DNA from: Casuarina equisetifolia
Taxonomy: Eukaryota > Streptophyta > Magnoliopsida > Fagales > Casuarinaceae
Reading direction: 5' to 3'
DNA length: 64,000 nucleotides
NCBI GenBank assembly: GCA_028551475.1
Contig: CM052359.1
Coordinates: 16,307,583 to 16,371,582, forward strand
Below are positions 11,388-23,530 of the stretch, in pieces. The stretch's first letter is position 1; every line of letters starts with the position of its first letter. A program made the translations under genes and the position numbers. A model generated the notes under the pieces. The model had not been told where the DNA came from, did no database searches, and saw nothing but the letters and a program-made list of their open reading frames with translations.

Positions 11388-12380
11388 TTACTCAAGGAAA
11401 GGTAAGTCTCTTGAGTCTAACTTCCCCTCAACGGATACATACTTATCATTTGCATCTTGTTCAGTGGGGTTCAGATCAGAATCATCCTTAAATTTTACAT
11501 GAATAGACTCTTCAATGACTAGAGTTCTCTTATTGAAAACTCTATATGCTTTGCTAGTTTGAGAGTAACCGAGAAATATGGTCTCATCATTCTTAGAGTC
11601 AAGTTTTCTAAGTGACTCTTTTCCATGGTTTAAAACAAAGCACTTACTTCCAAACACGTGAAAGTAGGATATATTAGGTTTTCTACCAAATAGTAACTCA
11701 AACAGAGTCTTTTTCAAGACTAGTCTTAAGAATACTATTTGAGATATAGCAAGCTATACTTACATCTTCTCCCCAAAAATGTTTAGGAAAATTGTATTCA
11801 CACATCATGGTTCTAGCCATTTCTTGGAGTGTTCTATTTTTCTTTCTACAACACCATTTTGTTGTGGTGTCCTAGGTATTGAAAAATTGTGAGATATGCC
11901 GTTCTTAGAATAGAATTTCTCAAAAAGGTAATTTTTGAACTCACCACCATGATCTGTCTAGATCTTAACTATGGTAAGATCTTTTTCATTTTGGACCATT
12001 TTAGAGAAATCAATAAATTTCTCGAATGATTCATCTTTCCTAACAAGTAGATATACCCAGGTATATCTAGTATAATCATCTACTATGATTAAAGCATAAT
12101 ATTTTCCATTCATAGTAGTTGTTCTTAAAGGACCAAATAGATCCATATGTATAAGTTCTAACAGTCTTGAGGTAGACATCGTTAACTTTGGCTTAAAACT
12201 ACTTTGGGTATGCTTCCTTTTCACACAAGCATCACATAACTAATCTTTATCAAAGGTGAGTTCAGGTAGTCCTCTAACTAAGCCATTCTTAGATAATTTC
12301 TCTAATAGTCCTAGATTAGCATGACCGAGTTTTCTATGCCACAACCAAGCATCAACACTTTTATTAACAATCAAGCATGT
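11388..12380 (-). pseudogene. Cop-2 integrase
   Basis: It contains the HHCC region (AWLWHRKLGHA near 12320-12350), HMDLFGP, IVDDYTRYTWVYLL and TDHGGEF with the catalytic aspartate. The TPQQNGVV region and the C-terminal FLGYSQTSKAYRVFN block follow. Stops and small indels near 11717, 11850 and 11960 separate the open pieces. Confidence 0.88.
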
Positions 12381-12851
12381 TTATTCATTTGTTAACTTAA
12401 TAAGATCAAGTACATAAATATTATCTTTTCTTTTCCTAATGATTCTCACATTATTTTCTAGATTTTCAACAAGACAAAGTTCTTTTCCAAATCTAAGTTT
12501 GAAGTTATTATCACACAATTGACTTATACTCAATAAATTAAATTTCAATTCATCAACATACAACACATTAGATATGAGAAGGGATTTCGCATTACCTACG
12601 GTGCCTATACCCTTAATACTTCCTTTGGAGTTATCTCCAAAAGATACAGTACCTTTGGACTTCAACTCAAGTGTTGAGAAAAGCTCCATCATCCCAGTCA
12701 TATGACGGGAACAACCATTGTCCAGAATCCACAGTTCTTTGTGCTTCTTCTTGTCTGTGTTCATGCTTATATCCTGTAAAAACAAAAGTTTGTGTTGGAG
12801 ATCTTGGTACCCTTTTTTCTTTGGGTCTGTGAGTGTTAGTGTGTATTGCAT
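12381..12851 (-). pseudogene. Cop-2 aspartic protease region
   Basis: The signature reads ELWILDNGCSRHMTG, so the catalytic D-S-G has become D-N-G and activity is unlikely. The downstream family blocks GTVSFGDNSKGSIKGIGTV and LKFNLLSISQLCDNN are well kept. The open frame continues to KLTNE at its end. Its start at 12851 lies in overlapping gag-end sequence, so the true border is near 12770. Confidence 0.87.
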
Positions 12852-14503
12852 TTTTCATTTTCTTAGGCATCCATACTTTCCTGATCTTGTATGACCTTCT
12901 AAATCTAACTAGACATGTATTCAATGAATGACCAATATATTTACAATAAGAACATTTATGATGCAACAAAAATTCACAGTTCTTATTATCAAAGAAACTT
13001 GTAGATGTTTTTATGTTTTTCAAAGAATTGTATCCTATACCAACTTTATTGTATACACCTCTTTGTGATTTTATCATATTATTTAACAAGTCATTACCTT
13101 TTGTAAACTTGTGTAACAATATATTAGTTTCATCCAGTTTCATTTGAATCTCATATTTTTCTTTTTCTAACTCCAAAATTTTCATGTTGAATCTGATTAT
13201 GTCTCGGTTTTCACGTACTATTTTTAATGCATCATCATGCTTATTTTCTATATGAGAGTAAGTATTAATCATATGAGAGTAAGCATATATTGGTCTTAAC
13301 AGAAATATTTGCAGAAGTATTTTCATGCATGCAAGTCATAGATAATGCCATGGCAGGATTATCAATTTCATATTTAACTTTTGCATATTTATTTTTTGCC
13401 TTCATTTTCTAATATTTTTCTTTCATTTTTGTTGCATATTCAACCAGATCAAAAAAGGCAGTCTCAATGTCACCACTGAGATTTGTTTCGGGTTCAAACT
13501 CATTTACCTCGAGTTCTCCTACTATTGTTACATTTATGGTTAAGCGAAGGTGAGCAACTTCTTCTTGTTCCTCTTCATTTGATAAGGAGCTTTCATCATC
13601 CCAGGTAGCAATCATTGCCTTCTTCTTTCCTTTATTATTCTTCTTCTTGAGTGAGGGACAATCAGCCTTGATATGTCCAGGTTTTCTACACTCGTAGCAT
13701 AAGTTATCCCTAGAATCATATGTTTCATTCCTTCTAGGTTGTCCTTTATTTCTTCCTAGTCCTTTTTTAAGGTATTTTCTGAATCTTCTAGCTATAACAG
13801 CAATCTCATCATTTTTGAACTTAACTTCCTCAATCTTTTCTATTTCTACTTTTAGAGCAAGTGACCTTTTATTCTCTTTTTCTTTTACCCTTCTAATTAA
13901 TTGCATTTCATGAGTCTTTAGTGATCCTAATAAATCTAAGGTTAGACTATCTAGATCATGTGCTTTTTCTATGGCCATTTTCTTTGGATCCTAGCTCTCA
14001 GGTATAGATACTAGCATTTTTCTAACCATTTCTTCATTTGTATAAGTCTTACTTAGCAACCTAAGTTCAGATATTATTTTTACAAATCTACCAAACATGT
14101 CACTAATAGTTTTAGATTCAAGCATAGTAAACAGTTCATAATCATGAGTGAGCACGGTTACCTTAGATGACTTAACCTTTTTAGTACCTTCAAATATGAC
14201 TTCTAATTTGTCCCATATTTCCTTACCGGTAAGGCAAGATGACACCTTACTGAATTCATGAGTTTTCAACCCACTATAAATTATGTTCATAGCCTTAGCA
14301 TTTATTCCCATGATTTTAGCTTCATTTTTACTCCATTCATCAGTTTCGGGTAAAATAGTACCCTTTCTAATTATCTGCCAAGCTTCAAGGTCTTGACCAA
14401 CAATGAAGACTTGCATAAGTTGCTTCCAATGTCTATAATTTATCCCATCAAACAAAGGTGGTTTATTATACCCTGTAACAACTACTCCTTTCTCCATAGC
14501 CAT
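12667..14503 (-). pseudogene. Cop-2 gag, broken
   Basis: Gag starts at ATG 14503 (MAMEKGVVVTGYNKPPLFDG), directly downstream of the primer binding site. It carries the gag core, SSCLTGKEIWDKLE, then the first CCHC knuckle CYECRKPGHIKADC near 13665-13706. The acidic WDDESS stretch follows, then a helical region with LELEKEKYEIQMKLDET and the second CCHC knuckle CSYCKYIGHSLNTC near 12915-12956. A TGG to TAG stop lies at 13991, and a frameshift near 13330-13410 splits the second half. The 3' end overlaps the protease frame in another register. Confidence 0.88.
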
Positions 14504-14550
14504 GTAAGTGGATCTACTCTAAGATATTAAGCCTTTAAACCAGAGAACCT

Positions 14551-14565
14551 AGCTTTGCTACCAAT
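14551..14565 (-). other. Cop-2 primer binding site
   Basis: On the minus strand ATTGGTAGCAAAGCT follows the LTR terminus. It is a decayed form of the family ATTGGCATCTAGAGC site complementary to initiator tRNA-Met. Confidence 0.6.
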
Positions 14566-16092
14566 CGTTAGGTTTTATGGCTATCCAAGAAGGGGGTTAA
14601 ATTGGATATTTAGAAGCTTAGCTAATTTAAATAATTTTTCTTTTTGATTTCTTGCTTAGCAATCACGACAAGATTAAATATCACAGTAATATCAAAGCAT
14701 AAGAATATAAATCAGATTAGAAAAATCACACTTAAGAATTTCACGGTGGTTCAACACTTTTCACCTACTTCCACCCTCTTCTCCTTCAACTTAAACCAAG
14801 TTGAAGTCTACTTTACTTCGAACTAGAAGAGTACTTCTCTTTCACCCTGCAACTCCTTAAAAGGAGTTATACAACTCACGGTTACAGAGTTAGTTTATAA
14901 AAACCTTAATACATTAAGCTAATTCCTCAAATATATGATATGAGTGAGGATTTAAGCTTATTAGAGAGCTAATTAAATGTATACAGAATTAATTCAAGCT
15001 CTAATCATGAAATCTCTAAATTTCACAAATCTAGGGTTTCAGATTTACAATGATCTTTATGTGCAAATAATGTTTTAGATAATCTAGCACATGCAAAGAT
15101 CAATCTAGTAAATGATATTCACAAGATAACGAATTTAGGAAATATCACCGAAGATTTTCTTTTTCTTCAAGGATTGAAAAACATGGACACAAGAACAAAT
15201 CAATGAGGGCTTCAATCTTTTTTGATCAAATCAGCAGGAATATGTCTTAGCGAGCACAAAATACTCATCCAAAGCTCTCTTTTATAGTAGATATTCAAAC
15301 CTTGAACACGTTAGGGTTTCAGTTTAAACCTTTTTGAACTTTTTCCATTGAGATTTGATAGACACGATGTCACACAGTTGCAAATGGTGATTTTCCAATA
15401 AAATAGCCATTCTAACACTCAGTTGCCTCATCATTCTTCCCGTTGGAGTCAGTGTTGCGAGAGAGATCAAGAGGAGGAAGGTAGCTTTAGTCAAGTGTGC
15501 CGCTAGGCTTTAGTTGGGTTCAATCATAAGAGGTTAAGCTTTTATATGCTTAAGACATTGCCATTTTGTATAACTGAAAGTCATTGGGCTTCAACTTCAC
15601 ATGGGCTCCGGTTTCATAGGCTGCACTTTCACAGGCCTTAGCTTCATGGGCTCCAGATATACATATATATACACACACACATATGTGTGTGTGAATATAT
15701 ATACAGATATGTATGTTTTATGTATCCATATATATAGGTATATGGTCGATCCAACGAATATGTATACTCCAATGTAATAAGCTTTTGCTTTTCAAATGTA
15801 CCTATAAGCACACCAATTCCAAGTATCAAATTTCTTTAATATAACCAATAATATAAATTAAGCTACTAATTAAAATATGCATAGATAAATCAAATTGACT
15901 TCATATTTGATGTTTGATAATAAAATGTAGGAACTCGGTTACTTTATAATATCATTAATTGATATTATAATTTGCACACCTTTTACTTCTTTTGAATTTT
16001 TAATATGTACACATAATCTCACATATTCAACATATATTCAAATATAATAAAATTTTTCTCAATCAAAACATACAAACACATGATTTTTAACA
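14566..16092 (-). repeat. Cop-2 5' LTR (1527 bp)
   Basis: On the minus strand it runs from TGTTAAAAATCATG at 16092 to AACCTAACG at 14566, with the terminal CA changed to CG. Block order matches the Cop-1 LTR. It contains an AC/TG-rich palindrome around 15672-15693 and the TATA block at 15279-15286. Confidence 0.92.
15279..15286 (-). promoter_or_regulatory. TATA box of the Cop-2 5' LTR
   Basis: TATAAAAG on the minus strand, followed by AGAGCTTTGGATGAG, matches the Cop-1 LTR promoter block. Transcription from here would run left through gag. Confidence 0.7.
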
Positions 16093-16620
16093 ACTTAAAG
16101 GTTTTGGTTTTTATATGAGACATCTAACTTTGCTTTTATGACGACAAGGTTGCAAAAAAGATAGTAGCAAATCCAATATTCCATGATCGTACAAAGCACA
16201 TCAAGATAAAATGTCATTATATGAGAGAAAAGCTCTAGTAGGGTATCATTGCAACTTGCCACATATCTATCAAGGAGTAACCAGTAGCTTTGTTGATAAA
16301 AGTCTTACATAGCAAACAACATTGTCACATTTTGTCCAAACTTGAAATATTTAATTTATTTAAATCTTTAGCTTGAAAGAAAGTGTTGATGTATATGAGG
16401 CAACAATGGATACCTTCTAGAACTTATTATAGGATTATTCTAAAATATTTTTTTTGTATTGAATGTATTGACTACTTTCCTTTCTTAGATTAAGATTACA
16501 AGATTATATATAAATTGCTACATGTATATTTGAACATATCAAAATATAATATTATTCACCCACTCTAATTGGCTTATCTCTATCATTCTCCTTATATTTT
16601 CCTTTCTTATAGGTTGTAGT
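16093..16620 (+). pseudogene. remnant of another copia element: RNase H tail and LTR start
   Basis: Translation near 16150-16380 gives FHDRTKHIKIKCHYMREKL, then ATCHISIKEQPVALLIKVL and KLEIFNLF. This is the decayed C-terminus of copia pol (RTKHIEIDCH and ADIFTK pattern). It is followed by an AGCTTGAAAGAAAG purine tract and a probable LTR start, TGTTGATGTATATGAGG, at 16384. Where that LTR ends is unclear. Cop-2 inserted at the left border of this remnant. Confidence 0.65.
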
Positions 16621-17469
16621 TCTAGTCATTTATTGCTTCCTCCAACAAGCCCTTACTACAAGATCATCAACTTTGATGCCATTTGTCATGCTAAGTGCTA
16701 ACAAGACACTTGAATCATGATTCTTTTGGTTAAAGCTCGAAGGGGTTTATTTGAGGGACCTCTCCCTTAGGGGATTGATATACCAAGAACACATTCTCAT
16801 GCATAGAGAAAATGTTATTTCTTTGCTTAACTCACATTTTAGACAACATATGTGTCACCTTTGGCTTATAAGTCTAAGCTCTCTTCGGCGTTTGGTTTTG
16901 GTCTTGAAGATGGGAAGTTTTGCTTTGAAATCCACTTACTCACTTTCGCGTGATTCTTGTTGGTATAAAGATGTATAAAATGACATCCTAAAAGCTCCAC
17001 AAATGTTTACAAACCCTGGATCTAAATAAAAAATGAGGTAGCCTCCAAGCATTATCATGCAAGTCTTAAACTTTCTAGCTCAACATGAGAAGTTGTCAAT
17101 GTTGCTTTAAGTGCCGAAGCTCTAGACCATTGTAGGAGAAAACCAAGTGCAGCCAATACAAGAATCGTAGTAGAGTTACTGAAGTCCTACTTAAATGATG
17201 GCATTACTGGTAGATTAAGCCATGGCATCACAGCTATTGAGAATAAAATTGTAATTGTAGTCTCTTTTGGTTAGGTGCACATGTCATCTTTCTACATTCT
17301 TTACATGAACGTCTTTTTTCATAACAGCTCCACCATCTTCTTCCTTTGTCTCCTTCAATTCGATATGTCCCCTTTACACTTATTTATTAGCATAGTTGCC
17401 TCCAACAATGATGCAGATCGATCCGCATCAAATAATCGTTGAATCACTATAACAATTCAAATTAGTTTT
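16621..17469. other. unassigned intergenic stretch
   Basis: I see no gene, RNA or clear repeat. The frame at 16751-16978 has no recognisable motif and I do not call it. GTTTT at 17465-17469 is the left target duplication of Ale-1. Confidence 0.5.
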
Positions 17470-17687
17470 TGTTGACCATAACCTTTGACATGACCATAGC
17501 TCCTACACCTGTTGGACCTAAACCTCACACTTAAGTAACCCTAGACTAAGGGAACCCGTATCTTGTACATTGTACATTATGCTCACATATATGTAAAACA
17601 TACACTGTAAAAAAATACAACAATAATAGAATTCTATTGACCTTTTCTGAGCAATTTATTACTGTTCTGGCTACTCAATATTCAACT
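17470..17687 (+). repeat. Ale-1 5' LTR (218 bp)
   Basis: It starts TGTTGACCATAACC and ends CAATATTCAACT, matching the 3' LTR with scattered differences and a short indel in the CACAC-rich part. Confidence 0.93.
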
Positions 17688-17699
17688 TGGTATTAAGCC
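17688..17699 (+). other. Ale-1 primer binding site
   Basis: TGGTATTAAGCC directly abuts the LTR and resembles the TGGTATCAGAGC site for initiator tRNA-Met. Confidence 0.75.
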
Positions 17700-17857
17700 A
17701 ATCCTGGCACCAGCCATTAACTTTCTTGGCCTGTTTTCTTTTCTTCCCCCTCTGTTTCCCTTTTTCTTTCTCTTCCTGACCTGCTCCTCTCTGTTTCTTT
17801 TCCCTACCCCATTTTTCCCCTTAAGCTCAGCCCTCTTTCTTCCTTGGTTCAAGCTCG

Positions 17858-18850
17858 ATGTCCACCTCTTCTTCTAACATTGGCCTAAACTCACCTCTTT
17901 CGACCTGCATTCCCAACTTGGCCCTAGTTTCTCAACAACTGACCCTTTTATCATCTTCGATGCTTCTGGAACATCTAAACGGTAGTTATTATATCACATG
18001 GCAGATGATGATCGAGCCATTCCTTGATGCGGCCCACCTCCTACCAATCGTCAATGGGTTGGAACCCGAACCCCTAACCCATCTCCTTATACCTAACACC
18101 CACTCCACTTTACCCTCCGGTCCCTTGACTTGGGTTCTCAACTTGGCTCATGCGTTGTGGTGCGTTCATGATTGGATCGCCATGGGTTGGCTGATTACCA
18201 CCTCCACTCCGCTGATTGTTGCTTAACTGACCACTTTTTACTTGTTAACAACTATTTGGCAATATCTCGCCACCACCTTTGCCCCTTAGTCCACTGCCCA
18301 TGTTGCTTCTCTCGACATGGAACTCAATCCATGTGCCATGGTGGTCAAACAGTGGCTGGATATCTTCCGTAAGCCACCCATATCACTGACCAGCTTGTCC
18401 TCATCGATGAATCGCTCCATGATAGTGATTACCACACCTACATTTTCTGTGGTTAAGGTCGAAGTTCCAGCACTTGTCATTGCCATTTCAGTCACATCTT
18501 AGATCAACTTTATGTCACAAGAAAACCTTCACGGCCTGCTTCTCTCTCACAAGTCCATGGTGGATGTCTCACTCGTGATGCAGTAGCTGCTCCTCCCCTA
18601 GTAGCCTTTGTAATAAATCAAGGGTTTCCCTTTGCTCCTTTAATTTGAGCATCCTCTGCACCGCCCTTGCCTTCATGCATCACTCCATTGGCATCAGTGC
18701 CTCCACTACTACCGAAGCCCCCTTTTTCGCTGACTGGTTACTCCCCGATGTCGTCACAGATGACAGTCGACAATCATGGGCGACAACGCTCGCCTTTATG
18801 CCAAATCTGCTGACGTTGTGGTCATTATGCCACTACTTGCCTTGTCTGTT
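17858..18850 (+). pseudogene. Ale-1 gag, broken
   Basis: The first open stretch (17858-18226) carries the copia gag pattern LLEHLNGSYYITWQMMIEPFL, close to the NYxxW motif of this family. Later frames are fragmentary. A CCHC zinc knuckle reads CQIC-stop-RCGHYATTC at 18799-18840; the internal stop is TGA, most simply a CGA arginine codon changed at a CpG. The segment to 19200 is proline-rich in several frames and has no other motif. Confidence 0.75.
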
Positions 18851-19204
18851 ATGCCCCTGCCTCCCCCCAGGCCCAACTTGACCTAATGTTTAACTCATAG
18901 GCCCACTTAACCCACCCTACCATGGCCCACTTCCCACACTTAAATAACCTAGCCTCTTCCCCTTACACCCCCAGCCCGGCCCTTTCCTCTTATTTTCCCC
19001 ACCCCTTCCCTTCTTCCTCTCTCGGGCCCACTCCTTATGGGTCCAGCCCACCCTTTCTTTCTCCTTAATCCTATATGGCCTCCCTTTCTCACCTAGGCCC
19101 CTCCTCCCAAGCCCATTATATAGCCCTTCCCCCTCCTTAAGTCCCTCTTCCCTTCTTCCCCTCTCCCCGTCCCCATCCACCCTTGATACTTCTCTTGGTT
19201 TGTT

Positions 19205-20253
19205 GATTTAGGAGCCACTCACCATGTCATTAACAACATTGCCCCTCTCACTTCTGCCACCCCTTACACTGGCACTTAACAGCTCACCGTGGCGATGGTG
19301 TCTCTCTCCCCATCACCCACATAGGTACATTTCAATCTCCTACTCTTCCTTCCTTTCGTTTAACTAATGTTCTTGTTGTTCTTGGCATCACTAAAAATCT
19401 ACTTTCCATTTTTCATTTTGCTCATGATAATCATTGTATGTTTCTCATCTATGACACTTATTTCCTTGCTCGATCTCTTCGTATTGGTCAGATTCTAGTT
19501 TGCGGCACCCTTGATCGTGATCTATACCGCATCTCTCCCCCTAGCAGTCCATCTTCCCCTTTGGCTCTTTTTGCTTCCTCTAGTTGCAGGCCATGCCTCA
19601 TCCGATGTAGTTGTTTGTCTTTTGTCTTCCATGAACATTACCTTTACCCATTCTGCACTCCTTTTATGTATGACATGTGCTCTTAGTAAGAGTCATTGCC
19701 ATCCCCACCCTCTACCCAGTCTTGAGCTTCTCACCCCCTTGAACTGGTCCATTTTGATGTATGGGTCCTACCCCTGTAACTTCTTATCATGGCTATAAAT
19801 ATTATGTTTGTTTCGTGGACAACTATTCTTGTTTTACTTGGTTGTATCCCTTCACCTTTCATGATTAATTCTACTCTATCTTTACTACCTTTCATTCCTT
19901 TGTGACTACTCAGCTTTAGCACCCCCTCTGTTCCATCTAGTGTGATGGTGCTCCAGAATTCCTCTATTCTAATATTTGTGCATTCCCTACTTCTCATGGT
20001 ATTCATCAACGTGTTTCTTACCCTTATTCTTTGTTTCAAAATGGTATTGCTGAATGGAAACATCGTCACATAGTTGAGACAAGTCTTGCCATTCTTATGC
20101 ATTCCTCTATTCCCCTTCATTTTTGGGAATTTGCTTTGAGACTGCGGTTACTCTTATTAACTGCCTTCCCATTTTTGTTCTTGGTCAGCTTTTTCCCTAG
20201 CAAGTTCTCTTCTACTGTCCTCCTAATCTCTCTCACCTTTGTGTCTTTGGTTG
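19205..20253 (+). pseudogene. Ale-1 protease and integrase core, broken
   Basis: The protease signature reads DLGATHHV at 19205-19228, a DSG to DLG change explained by one C to T step. Pre-integrase and core blocks follow in shifting frames: LELVHFDVW near 19738, SDGAPEFSN near 19940 and NGIAEWKHRHIVETSLAI at 20040-20093 with the catalytic glutamate. The domain stops in the CVFGCV block at 20253, where the solo LTR enters. Confidence 0.82.
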
Positions 20254-21516
20254 TGTTGTTGATAACTCTATTTTTATAAAGTTATTTTACTTATTTTTAG
20301 GCAATAAATAATATAATGCTTATGAGAAAATATTTGAATTCTTTTTTATTTACTTGAATTTGCCTTGCTTTTGTAGCATAAGGAGGAATGGAGAAGAAGA
20401 ACAAGCATGGAGAACTTGATCCTTATTATATGATAAAATATGGTCAAAATATCAAGATCAATAAAATCAAGATGGGCTTGGGCTTGGGCTTTGGATGATT
20501 GTTATTAGATTTTTATTGTTATTGAGTTTTCTAAATAATTAGAAAACCTAATTATATTAGGAATTCAAAGCCTAATTAAATTAGGAGTTCAAAACCTAAT
20601 TGTTTTAGGTTTCCAAAACCCACTTCTACTAGGATAGGAGATAGGTTTAAATCTAAACCTTATTTAAGAGAAGAGAAGAGGCAAATGAAGGGAAGGAAGA
20701 AAATTGAGCACAACTCAAGAGAAAGGCTAAGAATTTAAGGTTTTCTTGAAGAGAAGATAAAAAAGGTGACAGACTTTTTGTTCTTAGATTCAAGATGCTT
20801 TCTTTATTTCTTATTATTATTCTTCCTCATTATTTCTTTATGTTTTAGTTTACCTTTGTTAGAGCTATGATGTAACCTAATTATGATGGTATGAATCTAT
20901 GATTATTATGTTTTGCAAGATATTTTATTTATGTGAAGTTACATGTTATTGTGTTTAATGCTTTTAAGTGATTAGCTACCACTTGAATAATCTGATTTGC
21001 ATATTTGAGATCGACAGGGGATGATATGCAATTACTTCTTGTAATTTGTAACTATAAATTAAATATGGATAGATATATACCATATTGTTTCAGTGACTTT
21101 TGGTGTAAAATGGGAATGTTCATAGATCCTAATGCATTTGGTTTGTTTCAATTCACATATAGAGATATAATGAATTAATGAACTAAGTAGGTTTGCTATA
21201 CCTAGTCATATGATAGTAAATTAGGAAGTTCCATCATCACATAGATATTATCCATTTTACAAGCATAAATAATCAATATTAATACCTAGTAGTTATGGTG
21301 AAATCGGATGCTCTAACATGTTTCGTGTATTTAGTTTTCTTAAATTTAGTTAATTAATCTATCATCTATCATTTGGATTTGTTAGATAAATTCTAGGAGC
21401 TATTCACCATTAGTAATTAGTTGGCTTAGTAATTACTAATCTCTATGAGACGATATCTTTCTTATCATTATATTACTTGTTCGACATGTTCACTTGCATT
21501 TGAAATTCACCAAACA
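20254..21516 (+). repeat. solo LTR-like insert in Ale-1 integrase (about 1.26 kb)
   Basis: The interrupted copia block CVFGC resumes as LHLYAYASHKLAPRS just after 21517. The insert begins TGTTGTTGATAAC and ends TTCACCAAACA, with GTTG on both sides (20250-20253 and 21517-21520); a 5-bp reading GTTGT with shifted ends is also possible. It has no coding sequence. Its end, with a GAGACGATATC run and a CACTTGCATTTG run before CACCAAACA, resembles the U5 end of large Ty3/gypsy (Tat/Ogre-like) LTRs. That class is inferred from memory of the pattern. Confidence 0.75.
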
Positions 21517-22690
21517 GTTGTCTTCCTTCATCTTTATGCTTATGCTTCTCATAAGCTTGCCCCTCGCTCTTGACAGTGTGTCTTTCTTGGTTATCCTCTC
21601 GGTTACCGTGGCTATCATTGCTATTGTCTTGAGACTCATTGCTTCTATATTTTCGTTGATGCTTTTTTTGATGAGTCTCACTTCCCTTATGCTTGCCCTC
21701 CTCCTCTTACCCCTTCCACTGCCTTTCCCTCCCCTAGCCCCCTAAACCCCCCTCTCCCCTCCCTCTTTCCTCCTTCCTTTTCTGTGGTTTCTCTTACTCC
21801 TACCTCCTTTATTTCCTCCTCTCCCATTCCCTCGTCCTCCTCCCTATCCCTATCCCCATCCCTTCCCTCCCCTACTCCTTTCCCTCCTGGTCACCCCATG
21901 ATCACTCATTTGAAAGATGGTACCCTCACCTATTGTTTTCTTACTCGCCAACATACCTTTGCCCTCACCATTACCGTTCACCCTTACACAAAACCCACCT
22001 CTTACACCCAAGCCTCCCATGACCCCCATTGGTGCACTGTGATGGCTACTGAGTACATGACCCTCATTCAGAATTACACCTAGGATCTTGTTCCTCTCCC
22101 CTTACATGCTCTTCCCATCGATTGCAAATGGGTCTATAAGGTAAAACTTTGTTCTGATGGTTCCCTAGAACGGTACAAAGCTTGCCTTATGGCCAAGGGC
22201 TTTCACCAACAGCCTAGCATTGACTATACAGAGACTTTTAGTTTGGTGGCCAAACCTATTACTATTCGCACTGACATTGCCATGGCTTATTCTTGTGGCT
22301 AGAGCATTCGTCAACTCGATGTCTCCAATGCCTTCCTTCATGGCATTCTCATTGAAAAGGTTTACATGCTTTCGCCCCCTAGGTTTTTGGACCCTTCTTG
22401 GCCTCATCATGTGTGCCGCCTTTGGCAGTCCCTCTATGGCCTCAAGCAGGCTCCTTGTGCCTGGTATCAATGACTTAGCACTTTTCTCACCTATCTTGGT
22501 TTTTATGTCTGCTATAGGTACTTCACTCTTTCTCCTACATACCTCTCACTACAGTATTGTCTTGTTGGTTTATGTGGATGATATTCTTCTGAAGGGCTCT
22601 CCCCAAGCCCTTATGTTTACTTTTCTTATAGCTTTACATTAGGAGTTTGTCATCAAGGACCTTGGTCCTCTTCACTATTTTGTTAGTGTG
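21517..22690 (+). pseudogene. Ale-1 integrase C-terminus, linker and reverse transcriptase
   Basis: SHKLAPRS, VFLGYPLGYRGY and FFDESHFPY close integrase. A proline/serine-rich linker (21700-21900) precedes RT with [60 protein letters not shown] and [17 protein letters not shown]. The active site YVDD is intact at 22571-22582. Stops lie near 22081, 22300 and 22468, and a frameshift near 22510. Confidence 0.88.
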
Positions 22691-23490
22691 GAGGCCCATC
22701 ATACCTCTCAGGGCCTTTTTCTCCATCAGGCCAAATTTACACATGAGATCCTTGCTTGTGCTTATATGGCTAATGCTCGAGGAGTCCCTACTCCTTGCAC
22801 TCCTTCGAAGCCTCTCTCTCGGTGGACTGGTGATCCTTTCCCAGATCCTCTCCTCTACAAGAGCATTGTCAGCACTCTTCAGTATCTCACCCTCACTCGT
22901 CCTGACATTGCCTATGTAGTAAACACTGCTTGCCAGTTTTTCCATGCTCCCACCATTACTCATTGGCAAGTTGTTAAGCACCTTCTCTGCTACCTTGTCG
23001 ATACTCTTCACTATGGCCTCTGTTTCACTCCCAGCTCCTCCATTGCTCTCCATGCCTTCTCTGATGCTAGTTACACTAGTGATCATGATGATCAATGCTT
23101 TATTGGTGGCTTCTGTGTTTTCCTTAGTCAGAATCTTATTTCCTAGTGCTCTCGCAAACAATGGACTGTTGCTCGTTTGAGTACCGAGGCTGAGTATAAG
23201 TGCCTTGTTGACACTATTGTTGAGATTATTTGGATTGAGTATCTACTCTGTGATCTTCGTGTTGCTCCTCCTCATCCTCCAATGTTGTGGTGTGATAATC
23301 TCTTGGCCTTTTATCTTTCTGCCAATCTTGTTTTTCATGCTTGTATTAAATATATTGAGATTGATTATCATTTCATTTGGGAGCGGTTTCTCTGTAGTTA
23401 GTTCTACATTCAGTTAATTGCTTCTGTCGACCAACTTGTGGACATATTCACCAAAGGCCTCTCTACTGCCTACTTTTACTCTTTGAGGCC
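22690..23490 (+). pseudogene. Ale-1 RT tail and RNase H
   Basis: From 22688 the frame reads VEAHHTSQGLFLHQAKF, then YKSIVSTLQYLTLTRPDIAY and HWQVVKHLLCYL. RNase H follows with LHAFSDASYTSDHDD, GGFCVFLSQNLIS, a stop near 23144, STEAEYKCLVDT and LWCDNLLA. The end is KYIEIDYHFI and a VDIFTKGLST terminus. All RNase H acidic residues that I can identify are present, but the frame is broken. Confidence 0.88.
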
Positions 23491-23530
23491 AAATTGACTG
23501 TCCTGCCTAATCAATCAGCTTGCAAGGGGG

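Larger units (their letters stand above)
9004..16092 (-). mobile_element. Cop-2, Ty1/copia LTR retrotransposon, same family as Cop-1
   Basis: Reading on the minus strand: 5' LTR (16092-14566), primer binding site, gag, protease, integrase, RT, RNase H, polypurine tract and only the first 292 bp of the 3' LTR (9295-9004). The rest of that LTR was displaced when Cop-1 inserted and should lie left of the window. Proteins match Cop-1 block for block, with fewer stops, and Cop-2 serves as the reference for judging Cop-1 damage. The base run just outside the 5' LTR is ACTTA (16093-16097); the matching target copy is outside the window. Confidence 0.95.

Noticed and set aside
18917-19180. Minus-strand frame of 87 codons rich in G, R, E and K
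   Set aside because: It is the complement of a C- and T-rich low-complexity stretch within Ale-1 gag.
22634-23161. Minus-strand frame of 175 codons
   Set aside because: It is the shadow of the Ale-1 RT tail and RNase H, which match copia on the plus strand.
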